Both the position numbers and the translations under genes were made by a program. A DNA stretch of 8,230 nt from Bacteroidota bacterium (GTDB lineage Bacteria > Bacteroidota > Ignavibacteria > SZUA-365 > JAADGX01): NCBI GenBank assembly GCA_024276335.1, contig JAJRXL010000015.1, positions 1 through 8,230 on the forward strand, written 5' to 3'. Within the stretch, counting starts at the first letter, position 1. Each line of letters starts with the position of its first letter. Shown in pieces: positions 1-7,385 of the stretch. A model generated the notes under the pieces. The model was not told where the DNA came from, did no database searches, and saw only the letters and a program-made list of their open reading frames with translations.

Positions 1-1976
1 AGAGTGCCGGGATCACCGGGATTGATTTCGATGTCGTTCACGGGAATGTTCGGCAGGTTGGATGAAATGTTGACCCACGTGGAGCCGCGGTTTGACGATC
101 GGTACACGTGGGGCTGGCCGTAGCCGGAGAAGGTCGCGTAGTACACGGACGGATCAGATGGGTCAACCGCCACACGCTTGCAGTACCGCTTCGAGAGTCC
201 TGCGCTGATATTTTCCCAGCTCACTCCCATGTTTGTCGTGCGCCAGACTTTTCCCGTGGTTTTTCCAACGAGAATCGTGTTGCGGTCAGAGGGCGCGACG
301 GCAATAGTGGAAATGGAGCCGGTGGAATCCATGTTCCCGTTGTACACGAACCACTGTTGCGCCCGGTTGACGGTCTTGTATAATTGTCGCGTGGAAGTGT
401 AGAGAATCTTCGGATCAACCGGGTCCATTGCCACCGGCGTTACCCAGAGGCCATTGCCTACGATGCCCTTGTTGGCGTACTTGAATATAATACCACCGTT
501 GGTCGAACGGACGTGGCTTCCCCGCTGGTATTCCGCGTACACGTATCGTGTATCCAGGTAATCGATGTTGGCATATCCGCCGTCACCTCCAACCACCCTG
601 CTCCAGTTTACCAGCCCGCCTGATCCACGGTGGGTTCCATTGTCTTGTGTGCCCCCGAAAATAAGATTGGCGTTGGTACGATCGACGTCGATGGCGTAGT
701 ACTGGGTGATGGGAAGATTGCCGTTCCGGCTAATCCATGACTGGCCGGCGTTCGTCGAACGGTAAACGCCCCCGTCGTTGCCCACCAGCACGCGGTTCGT
801 ATTGACCGGATCCCAGGCCAGGGCATGTTGATCGACGTGCACGTACTTCACGGATTTCCAGCTTACTCCGGAGTCGGAGGACCGATACAACCCAACGCCT
901 CCGATTAGAACGATTTTAGGATCATCCGGTTTGACGGCAATTGTGATATTGTACCAACCCTGGGATCCGAAGAAATTCGGCGCGTCCGCTTGCAGTGTCC
1001 ATGAATCGCCGGTGTCGGTGGAAAGGTAGACTCCTTTCAATTTGCCACCACTCTGTTGCACCATGACCACGTACACGTACCGTGGTTGATTGCGGCAGAT
1101 GTCAAGCTCAAGGCGGCGGATTTTCGTGGTCGGGATACCGTTGTTCAACTGCGTCCACGTAACACCGGCATCCGTCGAACGGTACACGCCCTTGCCCGAT
1201 ACACAAGCGAAAACGATAGCGGGATTGACGGGATGGAAATCCACGTCGTTGGTGTTTCCCGCAATGACCTTGGTCCATTTAGCGCCTCCGTCAGTGGATC
1301 GAAACAGACCCGACTTCGTTGCCGCAAGGACAATCCGCCCGCTGACGGGATGAACGGCAACGTGCGCAATGTTGCCCGAGATCTTCGGCCCTGCTTGCTG
1401 CCACGTTGTTCCGCCATCGGTTGATTTCACCATTCCGATTCCCGGGTACGAATCAGCGCTGAAATTTGCCTCACCCGTTCCCACGTACACGAGGTCGGAA
1501 TTCGACGGATCGACCGTGACCGAGCCCATGGCCATGGTGGCAAGGTCGTCGGCCACGGGCGTGAACTTTCCACCGAAGTCCGTGGATTTCCACACTCCGC
1601 CGTCGGCCGCGGTCATGAAGACCACGTCAGGTTGCGCCGGGTCGATGGCAAGGCCGGTTACCCTTCCGCCGCGATTCACCGGGCCGATGAGTTTCCACGC
1701 GGCTGTCGCAAGGGCATTGTTTTTTCGTAACGATGCGGGGGGCTTCCACGCGGATAGCACCCGCGCATCCCGGAGCGCCTGCTGTCGCGCTCCATCCGGA
1801 ATGTAACCAAGCGGGTACGCGCGCTGTGAGAAGAAGTAATCCGCCCTCGCCTTGATCCATTCAGGTGAATCCTTGTACAGGAGCGATTGATCGGCGGGAG
1901 AGAGCGGGCGGTACTGGGAATACGACGGTGCCGCGAAAGCAGCTATGGTCAGTAATACGAGTATTGACGAACGCAT
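1..1976 (-). CDS. Large exported Asp-box (BNR/sortilin-like) beta-propeller protein, C-terminus outside window
   Basis: The frame is open from an ATG at 1976 to the window edge: 658 residues are visible and no stop is reached. Residues 1-20 form a signal peptide with likely cleavage SYS|Q, so the protein is exported. A helical prelude (about 22-78, with FFSQRAYPLGYIPDGAR near 48-64) precedes propeller blades that start at WKLIGP (94-99). Asp-boxes (S/T-x-D/N-x-G-x-S/T-W/F) lie at residues 131, 185, 227, 267, 319, 366, 407, 491, 580 and 627, with a degenerate one at 535. Other family-like motifs are GTGEAN (166-171), DQHALAWDP (382-390), GNDGGVY (399-405) and GGTQDNGT (441-448). Such proteins bind or cleave glycans or mediate surface interactions; no catalytic assignment is possible here. 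In Bacteroidota relatives a type IX secretion tail is often present, but that end is missing. No Shine-Dalgarno is visible, and the 103 bases upstream show no convincing promoter or terminator. Confidence 0.9.
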   Translation of the reverse strand, partial: MRSSILVLLTIAAFAAPSYSQYRPLSPADQSLLYKDSPEWIKARADYFFSQRAYPLGYIPDGARQQALRDARVLSAWKPPASLRKNNALATAAWKLIGPVNRGGRVTGLAIDPAQPDVVFMTAADGGVWKSTDFGGKFTPVADDLATMAMGSVTVDPSNSDLVYVGTGEANFSADSYPGIGMVKSTDGGTTWQQAGPKISGNIAHVAVHPVSGRIVLAATKSGLFRSTDGGAKWTKVIAGNTNDVDFHPVNPAIVFACVSGKGVYRSTDAGVTWTQLNNGIPTTKIRRLELDICRNQPRYVYVVMVQQSGGKLKGVYLSTDTGDSWTLQADAPNFFGSQGWYNITIAVKPDDPKIVLIGGVGLYRSSDSGVSWKSVKYVHVDQHALAWDPVNTNRVLVGNDGGVYRSTNAGQSWISRNGNLPITQYYAIDVDRTNANLIFGGTQDNGTHRGSGGLVNWSRVVGGDGGYANIDYLDTRYVYAEYQRGSHVRSTNGGIIFKYANKGIVGNGLWVTPVAMDPVDPKILYTSTRQLYKTVNRAQQWFVYNGNMDSTGSISTIAVAPSDRNTILVGKTTGKVWRTTNMGVSWENISAGLSKRYCKRVAVDPSDPSVYYATFSGYGQPHVYRSSNRGSTWVNISSNLPNIPVNDIEINPGDPGT

Positions 1977-2079
1977 GGGACAATCATGGGTTGTGGAGTA
2001 ACAGAAAGGCAGACACGTATAACATCGGATAATCTCGGTTTTATTTCAAGAGGGAAAGACAGTGTTTATCGATCATTAC

Positions 2080-3837
2080 TCAGGGTTGGCGCGTTATCCG
2101 AACGTTTTTCATGTCCAGGATCAGCATGTCTTTCCGAAACGTCACACGAAGCACACCCGTTCCTGCCTTGCTGTCAAGCACGGCGCTCTTGACCAGGAAG
2201 GCCGGATCGAAGCGGATTTTCTTTCGGTTCACTTTCCGCGCGCCGCCGTACGTGAAGTCAAGTTTGTCTCCGAATATCGTCGTGTATCGTAGGCGTGTTT
2301 TTCGCGCAAAAGCGCTGGTGTCCACCGTGCTGGCCTTGACACGTTTGATGAAATCCTCGAAGGTTGGTACATCCGGAGGAGACGCAACCTGGACAATTAG
2401 GCCGTTCCGGGAGAACGGCGATACGAACCGGGTTCCGGCGGGCTCGGAAACCATCTGGTACGGGCGCACGGCGAATACCGCGATGAAGACCTTACCGCTC
2501 CGGGCGAATATCCAGCCGGGGCCTGTAGAGTCGGCATCGGTGGCATCCAGGCCGTGGGGAAAAAACGTGGTAATGAGCCGGTATCGATCGGTGTCCGGGA
2601 TATCATAGATGGCAATAAGGGTGTTTCGATGCTGGAACAGTTCTTCGTAGGGCGACCCGCCGATGTACTTGTTGAATGTGGGATACCGACCGTAGAGGGA
2701 AGCAAGCGTGTTCCACGCTTCCTCTTCGCAGGCCGGGTAGAACTCCGCCAGCAACTCCGGCGAAGCCGCCGGATGCAGGGAGAAAATCGTAGAGCGATCG
2801 ATCGGCGCTTTCCAGCTCACATCCCAACTGTGCTGGTTCACGGGTTGGATCAAGCCTCCGTTGAGCGAGCCGAGCGAATACCAGGGTGTAAGAAACGTGG
2901 TTTCATACACGTATTTCGGAGCGGAAGTATTGCGGTAGCGTTTTCCGCTGCGCCGTCGCTGGACGATGGTATGCGGCCGGACGTTTTCCAGTGCGATTTG
3001 CCGCAGGATGTCCGGTGGCCGGTACGAACTGAACGCGAACAGGAGCTGCTCGCCCGTGTAGCATAACTCGATGTCTCCGAATAACAGCGCCCCGATGCAT
3101 GTCATGGCGCTGGCACGGGGCCGGATCACGGAGTACTCGAATTCCAGGCTGTGGGGGCCGGTGTACATGCCATCGCGGTACTTGGCTGCGAATTCCGCCA
3201 GCAGCCAGTCCAGCATGATCTCCGCCCGCGTTCGCATGTCCTGGTCGGCAGCGAAGTCGCGCAGCAACAGCATGGCGGAGAGAAAGAAACCGGTATGCGT
3301 CGGCGAATCGAATTCCTCCATGCCGTCTTCGGTGGTTCTTGTGAACCAGTCGAGCAAGAAATTCTCCGCCTCGGCGTGGTTCTGTTCGGTGGATTTTCCA
3401 TTGAACCAAGCGGGGTGATCCATGCCGTCGAAGTTCTCGGTCGCGAGCAGGAAGGCGGTGTAGTAAAGCACCTGCTCGTGCTCGGACCGGCCGGGCAGGG
3501 GCTGGTACGTACGCCAAAGCTCCCGTATGCGTTTCTTCAGTCGCTCCGGCAGGTTGGCGTTTCCGTGCAGGTACAGGGTCATGGTCGAAAACATCCAGTA
3601 CGCGTCGCCGCGTGGCTGGTTGGATAGTAAGTTGTCCAGCGTAACGATGGCCGTATCAAGATCGACACCCTCGTGAAACCGCGCCGTGAGGATGAAATAG
3701 TCGGGAGCGATGTCGAATGTCGTGAAAAACGTTTTCACGGAATCGCAGCGTTCCTCATAGGTGGTCTGTCCCACCGTTGACATGGTGAAAGCGGTGATCA
3801 AGAAAATGAACAGGATGCCTTTCGATAATCTATTCAT
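2080..3837 (-). CDS. Exported protein of unknown function, possible alpha/alpha-toroid polysaccharide-lyase-like fold
   Basis: This is a 585-residue protein with a signal peptide (about 1-23, cleavage near TVG|Q) and no lipobox. Residues 30-280 read as successive amphipathic helices, and from about 305 to the end the pattern turns to beta strands, for example IFSLHPAAS and LITTFFPHG. This helical-toroid plus beta-sandwich order resembles heparinase and PL8-type lyases. Conserved-looking stretches are EEFDSPTHTGFF (174-185) and DGMYTGPHSLEFEY (222-235); the His and Tyr residues there could be catalytic, but this is conjecture. The stop of the preceding propeller gene overlaps the start by 8 bases (ATGAATAG), no Shine-Dalgarno is visible, and translational coupling is likely. 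I do not recognise the family with confidence; a non-enzymatic surface or structural role is equally possible. The gene is intact. Confidence 0.88.
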   Translation of the reverse strand: MNRLSKGILFIFLITAFTMSTVGQTTYEERCDSVKTFFTTFDIAPDYFILTARFHEGVDLDTAIVTLDNLLSNQPRGDAYWMFSTMTLYLHGNANLPERLKKRIRELWRTYQPLPGRSEHEQVLYYTAFLLATENFDGMDHPAWFNGKSTEQNHAEAENFLLDWFTRTTEDGMEEFDSPTHTGFFLSAMLLLRDFAADQDMRTRAEIMLDWLLAEFAAKYRDGMYTGPHSLEFEYSVIRPRASAMTCIGALLFGDIELCYTGEQLLFAFSSYRPPDILRQIALENVRPHTIVQRRRSGKRYRNTSAPKYVYETTFLTPWYSLGSLNGGLIQPVNQHSWDVSWKAPIDRSTIFSLHPAASPELLAEFYPACEEEAWNTLASLYGRYPTFNKYIGGSPYEELFQHRNTLIAIYDIPDTDRYRLITTFFPHGLDATDADSTGPGWIFARSGKVFIAVFAVRPYQMVSEPAGTRFVSPFSRNGLIVQVASPPDVPTFEDFIKRVKASTVDTSAFARKTRLRYTTIFGDKLDFTYGGARKVNRKKIRFDPAFLVKSAVLDSKAGTGVLRVTFRKDMLILDMKNVRITRQP

Positions 3838-4849
3838 GGTTCGAACTGCCAGTTTGCGTTAACGGGTGGACGTGAACGGCAGAGATCGCACAGCTTCCCA
3901 GCCCGAATGCGTCCCATCGATCGTGGCCGGGTTTGAGCACGAAGAGACCGCCGTCGGTCCCGGCGTAAATCCTTCCGGTCAAAGCGTGGTCGATGTACAG
4001 GGAGTGGATGAAATAATTCGTGATTCCAAAGGAACCCGGCGTCCAGGTTTTCCCGCCGTCCGTGGTTCGGAAAATACCCATGTCGGTGGTCCCGGCGTAG
4101 AACGTGTTATCGCGGGTCGTGTCAGCGAGGATGCAGGTCATCTTCGTGCTCAGCAATCCCTCGGAGCGCCGGAGCCAGGATTTTCCCCGGTCGGAAGAGA
4201 AGAAAACCCCGCTTCGGGTTGCCGCCGCCAGCAAGCCGGATCCTTTGTGCAACGCCAGGTCCCGGACGCGTTTTTTCACGAGCCCTGCACGTGACCACGT
4301 GAACCCGGAATCATGGCTGACCAGGCAGCCGTTCTCGGTGGCCGCGAAAACCGTACCCGAAGTATCCAGCGCGAAGGCGTTAATGTACCGGGTGTCGTCT
4401 TCGGGAAGGTTCGGGGTGAGATCGCTCCACGAGTCGCCGACATCGAACGAGACCCAGAGACCATGCGCAGTTCCCGCCAGGATGCGGCTCGGCGAACCGG
4501 CGATTTCAACGAAGCAGGTCGTGTTCTTAAATCGCCAGTCGCTGGTGAGGGCCCAGGAGGAATCACGTTTTTTCAGGATGCCGTGGTCGCATCCCAGGAG
4601 CACGGCCCCGCTCTGCGTGTGCAGAACGGCTCGTACGCTCGCGTATGGCCATCCCTCGGAAGACCAGGTCTTTCCATCATCCGTGCTCGTACTCAATCCG
4701 AAAGCCATGTTGCCGGGTTCCGTTCCCGGTTTGAGCAGGGTATTGCGGATGACGCTTGCTTCGACCACAAAGTTGGTCCCGCCCCCCTGGTGTGGCGAAA
4801 GCAGGAGCGAAAGCAAGATCAGCAGGAATGAAGGAAACGTGAAAATCAT
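3830..4849 (-). CDS. Exported Asp-box beta-propeller protein (BNR/sortilin-like)
   Basis: This 339-residue protein has a strongly hydrophobic N-terminus (about residues 3-18) followed by SPHQGGG, consistent with a signal peptide; there is no lipobox Cys. Clear Asp-boxes start at residues 55 (STDDGKTW), 134 (SFDVGDSW), 178 (SHDSGFTW), 218 (SSDRGKSW) and 262 (TTDGGKTW). Degenerate ones occur near 94-99 (KRDSSW) and 306-312 (KPGHDRW). Together they fit one seven-bladed propeller that fills the whole mature chain. Such propellers act outside the cytoplasm as glycan-binding, glycosidase-like or scaffold modules; nothing seen here gives a catalytic role. The gene begins 9 bases after the murA stop and overlaps the next gene by 8 bases, so it is probably translated from the murA transcript. 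All five clear boxes keep Asp, unlike the C-terminal part of the large propeller at the left edge. Confidence 0.9.
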   Translation of the reverse strand: MIFTFPSFLLILLSLLLSPHQGGGTNFVVEASVIRNTLLKPGTEPGNMAFGLSTSTDDGKTWSSEGWPYASVRAVLHTQSGAVLLGCDHGILKKRDSSWALTSDWRFKNTTCFVEIAGSPSRILAGTAHGLWVSFDVGDSWSDLTPNLPEDDTRYINAFALDTSGTVFAATENGCLVSHDSGFTWSRAGLVKKRVRDLALHKGSGLLAAATRSGVFFSSDRGKSWLRRSEGLLSTKMTCILADTTRDNTFYAGTTDMGIFRTTDGGKTWTPGSFGITNYFIHSLYIDHALTGRIYAGTDGGLFVLKPGHDRWDAFGLGSCAISAVHVHPLTQTGSSNHE

Positions 4850-4856
4850 GTGACAA

Positions 4857-4860
4857 CCTT
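4857..4860 (-). promoter_or_regulatory. Ribosome binding site AAGG of the 339-residue propeller gene
   Basis: AAGG lies 7 bases before the ATG at 4849 and shares its two A residues with the TAA stop of murA. Termination on murA and initiation on the propeller gene are therefore side by side. This supports the ATG at 4849 as start and co-translation with murA. Confidence 0.5.
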
Positions 4861-6121
4861 AATATTCTTTTCCGGAAACGCGGACGATATCCGCGCCGAG
4901 TGTTTGTAATTTCTTTTCGATGGATTCGTATCCCCGGTCGATGTGGTAAACACGTAGCACCTCGGTAGTTCCGCGCGCGGCCAGCCCGGCGAGAATAAGC
5001 GATGCGCTGGCCCGGAGGTCGGTGGACATGACCGTCGCCCCGGTGAGATACTCCACGCCGTTGATGACGGCGGTGTTCTCGCCCAGCGCAATGCGTGCGC
5101 CGAGCCGCTGTAATTCCGGCACGTGGCTGAAGCGGTCGTGGTAAATCGTGTCGGTCACGGTGGATGTTCCCGTGGCGAGACACATGAGCGCAATCCACTG
5201 CGCCTGCATGTCCGTGGGGAATCCCGGGTAAATGGCGGTAGTAACGCTGACCGCCTCCGGCCGGTCCGGTGTCATGATGGATATGGTATCATCGTGAGAA
5301 CGGATTGACGCGCCGGTATCTTCCAGTTTCGAAACGAGGGCGGCCAGGTGCTCGGCGCGGGCGTTCGTGAGCGTAATGGTGGAACCCGTCACAGCGGCGG
5401 CGACCAGGAACGTCCCAGCTTCGATACGGTCGGGGATGTTGTCGTCATCGGTTCCGTGGAGAGAATCCTTTCCCTGGATGCGAAGTGTGCTCGTGCCGAT
5501 GCCCTCGATTTCCGCGCCCATGCTCACGAGGAAACGCGCGAGATGCTGAATTTCCGGCTCCTTGGCGGCGTTATTGATGACGGTTTCACCCCGGGCCAGT
5601 GCGGCGGCCATGAGCACGTTGCCGGTTGCCCCCACGGACGAGACGTCGAACGTGATTTCCGCGCCATGCAACCGCTGCGCCTCGGCAACGATGTAGCCTT
5701 CCTGGAGGTCGATGTGGGCTCCGAGTTTTCGGATACCCTCGATGTGAAAGTTGACGGGCCGAGGGCCCCACGCGCAACCGCCCGGGTAGGAAACACGGGC
5801 TTTCCCGTATCGCGCGACGAGTGGTCCCAATACGTAGAAAGATGCCCGCATCTTCTTGACGAGCTGGTAAGGCGCCTCCAGGGCGTGAATGCTTGACGGA
5901 TCGATAGTAACCGCGTCGCCCTCACGGAGGCAGGTTGCGCCCATCGACCGCAGCAAATGCAACATGGTTGCGGTGTCGCGCAGGTCGGGCGTGTTGCGGA
6001 GGACGGACGGGCTTTCTCCCAGCAGGGTGGCGGGCATGAGGGCGAGGGAAGCGTTCTTGGCCCCGCTGATCCGGACCTCCCCGGAAAGTTTGTTACCGCC
6101 GTGTATGATAAATTTATCCAA
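4859..6121 (-). CDS. murA: UDP-N-acetylglucosamine 1-carboxyvinyltransferase MurA
   Basis: MurA transfers enolpyruvate from phosphoenolpyruvate to UDP-GlcNAc in the cytoplasm, the first committed step of peptidoglycan synthesis and the target of fosfomycin. The 420 residues match the usual family length. Visible signatures are SGAKNAS with Lys22, the active-site loop PGGCAWGPRPV with catalytic Cys116, Arg92 and Arg121, TDMQAQ with Asp304, and IDRGYE with Arg396. These match Lys22, Cys115, Arg91, Arg120, Asp305 and Arg397 of the E. coli enzyme. The Cys rather than Asp in the loop predicts a fosfomycin-sensitive type. The start codon is TTG at 6121, supported by the typical MDKFIIHGG beginning and by GAGGAG 9 bases upstream. 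A Bacteroidota-type promoter lies 49-78 bases upstream. The next gene starts 9 bases after the stop. AroA is excluded by the PGGCAxGxRPV loop. Confidence 0.98.
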   Translation of the reverse strand: MDKFIIHGGNKLSGEVRISGAKNASLALMPATLLGESPSVLRNTPDLRDTATMLHLLRSMGATCLREGDAVTIDPSSIHALEAPYQLVKKMRASFYVLGPLVARYGKARVSYPGGCAWGPRPVNFHIEGIRKLGAHIDLQEGYIVAEAQRLHGAEITFDVSSVGATGNVLMAAALARGETVINNAAKEPEIQHLARFLVSMGAEIEGIGTSTLRIQGKDSLHGTDDDNIPDRIEAGTFLVAAAVTGSTITLTNARAEHLAALVSKLEDTGASIRSHDDTISIMTPDRPEAVSVTTAIYPGFPTDMQAQWIALMCLATGTSTVTDTIYHDRFSHVPELQRLGARIALGENTAVINGVEYLTGATVMSTDLRASASLILAGLAARGTTEVLRVYHIDRGYESIEKKLQTLGADIVRVSGKEY

Positions 6122-6130
6122 GCAAAAAAG

Positions 6131-6136
6131 CTCCTC
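6131..6136 (-). promoter_or_regulatory. Ribosome binding site GAGGAG that fixes the murA TTG start
   Basis: GAGGAG on the minus strand is 9 bases upstream of TTG at 6119-6121. No in-frame ATG with a comparable site is present, and the encoded N-terminus from TTG matches MurA, so this site decides the start. Confidence 0.75.
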
Positions 6137-6169
6137 AAGGGGTTCGGCAGATCAATCCAACACGAAAGT

Positions 6170-6199
6170 CAAAGATAGCATTCGCGCACCTAATATCAA
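6170..6199 (-). promoter_or_regulatory. Bacteroidota-type promoter of murA (TTG-N19-TATCTTTG)
   Basis: On the minus strand, TTG (6199-6197) is followed after 19 bases by TATCTTTG (6177-6170), a perfect match to the Bacteroidota -7 consensus TAnnTTTG with the -33 TTG at normal spacing. The predicted transcript start is a few bases after 6170, which gives a leader of about 40-45 bases. It would drive murA and the propeller and toroid genes behind it. No other intergenic region of the window has a full match. Confidence 0.6.
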
Positions 6200-6214
6200 T
6201 GGAATATGGGGGTA

Positions 6215-6298
6215 TCGTTCCTGCTGCCCCGTTGCCGCAAACGAAGGCGAACCGTAGTGCCGCGCGGGAGCCTGGAAACGGGCGAAAGCTGGGAACGA
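6215..6298 (-). repeat. Nested inverted repeat after the permease gene
   Basis: Outer arms 6215-6221 and 6292-6298 (7 bases, perfect), then 6223-6225 with 6287-6289, 6228-6233 with 6277-6282 (6 bases), and 6235-6238 with 6264-6267 can pair in order. It lies between the permease stop and the murA promoter. There is no T-run after it on the minus strand, so it is not a classical intrinsic terminator. It might be a 3'-end or processing structure. A 7-base arm alone is expected by chance in a gap this size, hence the low confidence. Confidence 0.3.
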
Positions 6299-6311
6299 GA
6301 AGAGCGTGTTT

Positions 6312-7232
6312 TTACCTCGAAACAGCCTGGATGGCCAGGCCGGAAACAAGGGCAAAGCCCAACGTGACCACGAGGATCTTGAACGATGAAGTAATCCTGT
6401 TTTCCTTTAAAAGTATGATGGGACCAAAACCGGCCCCGGCGCTGAGTCCCGCGAAAGCGGCTCCTGCCGAGATCCCGCCGTATGCAAATGCCTGGGCAAT
6501 GGTAACGGAGGCTGCGCAATTCGGTATCAATCCGAATACGCCGACAACGAGTATCTCGATGAACGGCGCCGAAGTCAGCGAGGAGAACAACGAGGGACGA
6601 TCGACGTAGGAGAGCGCCAGAACCAAGGCCACCGATACAGCAAATACCCATGCGAAGATATTCATCGTGTGGTTCATTGCGTGGCGCAGAATGACTTTCA
6701 TGCCGGGAAACGGGTCGTGAAAATGGTCCAGCCGGTTAGGAATGATCGGCAGCAAGGGCTTTTCCTGTTCCCGTATGGTCTCGAGGAAACGACGCAGCGG
6801 CGAGTAGTCAACGATGAAACCGGCGATGGTGGCCAGGATGAGTTTTCCTCCCATGAGTGGAAAAATATACCATGCTGCGTCGCCGTGCCCTGCTAATACC
6901 GGGATCGCTTCATCCGAGGTGGCGAGATACGTGGCGATGAGTGTTCCGGGCGTGATGCGTTGGAGGACGAACAGGGAAGTAGCGAACACGGAGATCCCGC
7001 ACTGCGGCAGAAGGCCGAGCAGAGCTCCGAATGCGGGCGCCCAGGCCGATTTTTGCAAGACCCGCTGGATCTGCCGCTCCCCGAACCGGTGCTGGTACCA
7101 TTCAAGCGCCGTGTACAGAACCAGGAGGATGGGCAGCGTCAGCCACGTGTCACGGAGGGCGTGTTCCAGTGCGCCCGGGATGCGTTCCAGGAATGGACCG
7201 GTCAGGATATGGAGGTGTTGTTCCATGGCCAC
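6312..7232 (-). CDS. Inner-membrane permease, putative manganese/heavy-metal exporter (PF11449/DUF2899-like)
   Basis: This 306-residue polytopic membrane protein has hydrophobic segments around residues 29-45, 68-90, 95-113, 120-142, 188-211, 222-240, 243-275 and 285-303. Two halves look duplicated: GLLPQCGISV (73-82) and GLIPNCAASV (234-243), each a Pro-x-Cys motif in a helix followed by a Gly/Ala-rich segment. This arrangement fits the putative manganese transporter or ArsP_2-type metal exporter family (PF11449). The hydrophilic linker (about 147-187) contains His170, His172 and His184, which could touch metal. The substrate is inferred from the family name only. The start is uncertain: GTG at 7232 or ATG at 7226, two codons later, neither with a clear Shine-Dalgarno. 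The gap upstream can form a long hairpin ending 10 bases before the GTG, which may control it. Confidence 0.82.
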   Translation of the reverse strand: MAMEQHLHILTGPFLERIPGALEHALRDTWLTLPILLVLYTALEWYQHRFGERQIQRVLQKSAWAPAFGALLGLLPQCGISVFATSLFVLQRITPGTLIATYLATSDEAIPVLAGHGDAAWYIFPLMGGKLILATIAGFIVDYSPLRRFLETIREQEKPLLPIIPNRLDHFHDPFPGMKVILRHAMNHTMNIFAWVFAVSVALVLALSYVDRPSLFSSLTSAPFIEILVVGVFGLIPNCAASVTIAQAFAYGGISAGAAFAGLSAGAGFGPIILLKENRITSSFKILVVTLGFALVSGLAIQAVSR

Positions 7233-7242
7233 GAGTTAACAA

Positions 7243-7336
7243 CTGTCCGGTTTGAGGCCTCGGGCTTCCATCCGAACTGACAAACCCGAAAGAACGGAAT
7301 TGTGAAGTGGAAGCGCGTGGTCCCGAAACCGGACAG
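7243..7336 (-). promoter_or_regulatory. Candidate structured leader (nested inverted repeat) of the permease gene
   Basis: Perfect 11-base arms CTGTCCGGTTT (7336-7326 on the minus strand) and AAACCGGACAG (7253-7243) enclose 72 bases. Inside, 7264-7270 pairs with 7308-7314 (GCTTCCA/TGGAAGC) and 7271-7274 with 7295-7298. CCCGAAA occurs twice on the plus strand (7285 and 7322), and GGAC at 7334-7331 could instead pair locally with 7323-7320, so alternative folds exist. The 3' arm holds the only weak Shine-Dalgarno-like stretch (GGACAG), so folding could hide the start region. It does not show the motifs I would expect of the yybP-ykoY manganese riboswitch. It could instead be a groES 3'-end structure; no T-run follows. 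Confidence 0.4.
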
Positions 7337-7385
7337 GACTCTTTTCAGGTGTGCTTACAGTATCACAAGGACTGGAGGGGCAGCA

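Noticed and set aside
75..1586. Repeated GTACACG-like DNA strings as a DNA repeat or binding-site array
   Set aside because: They fall in frame on the VYRS part of successive blades and are explained by the repeated protein motif.
2044..2049. TTGAAA upstream of the large propeller gene as a -35 or -33 promoter element
   Set aside because: No good -10 or TAnnTTTG motif follows at proper spacing; the TATAC further down is about 22 bases away.
2554..3066. Plus-strand open frame opposite the 585-residue gene
   Set aside because: The minus-strand gene is intact, with signal peptide and coupled start; the plus-strand translation shows no family features.
4104..4853. Long open frame on the plus strand opposite the 339-residue propeller gene
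   Set aside because: It is antisense to a clear Asp-box gene with signal peptide and ribosome binding site, its translation has no recognisable domain, and G+C-rich coding DNA often leaves such frames open.
7233..7385. yybP-ykoY manganese riboswitch before the putative metal exporter
   Set aside because: The region can fold, but I do not find the conserved loop sequences of that riboswitch class.
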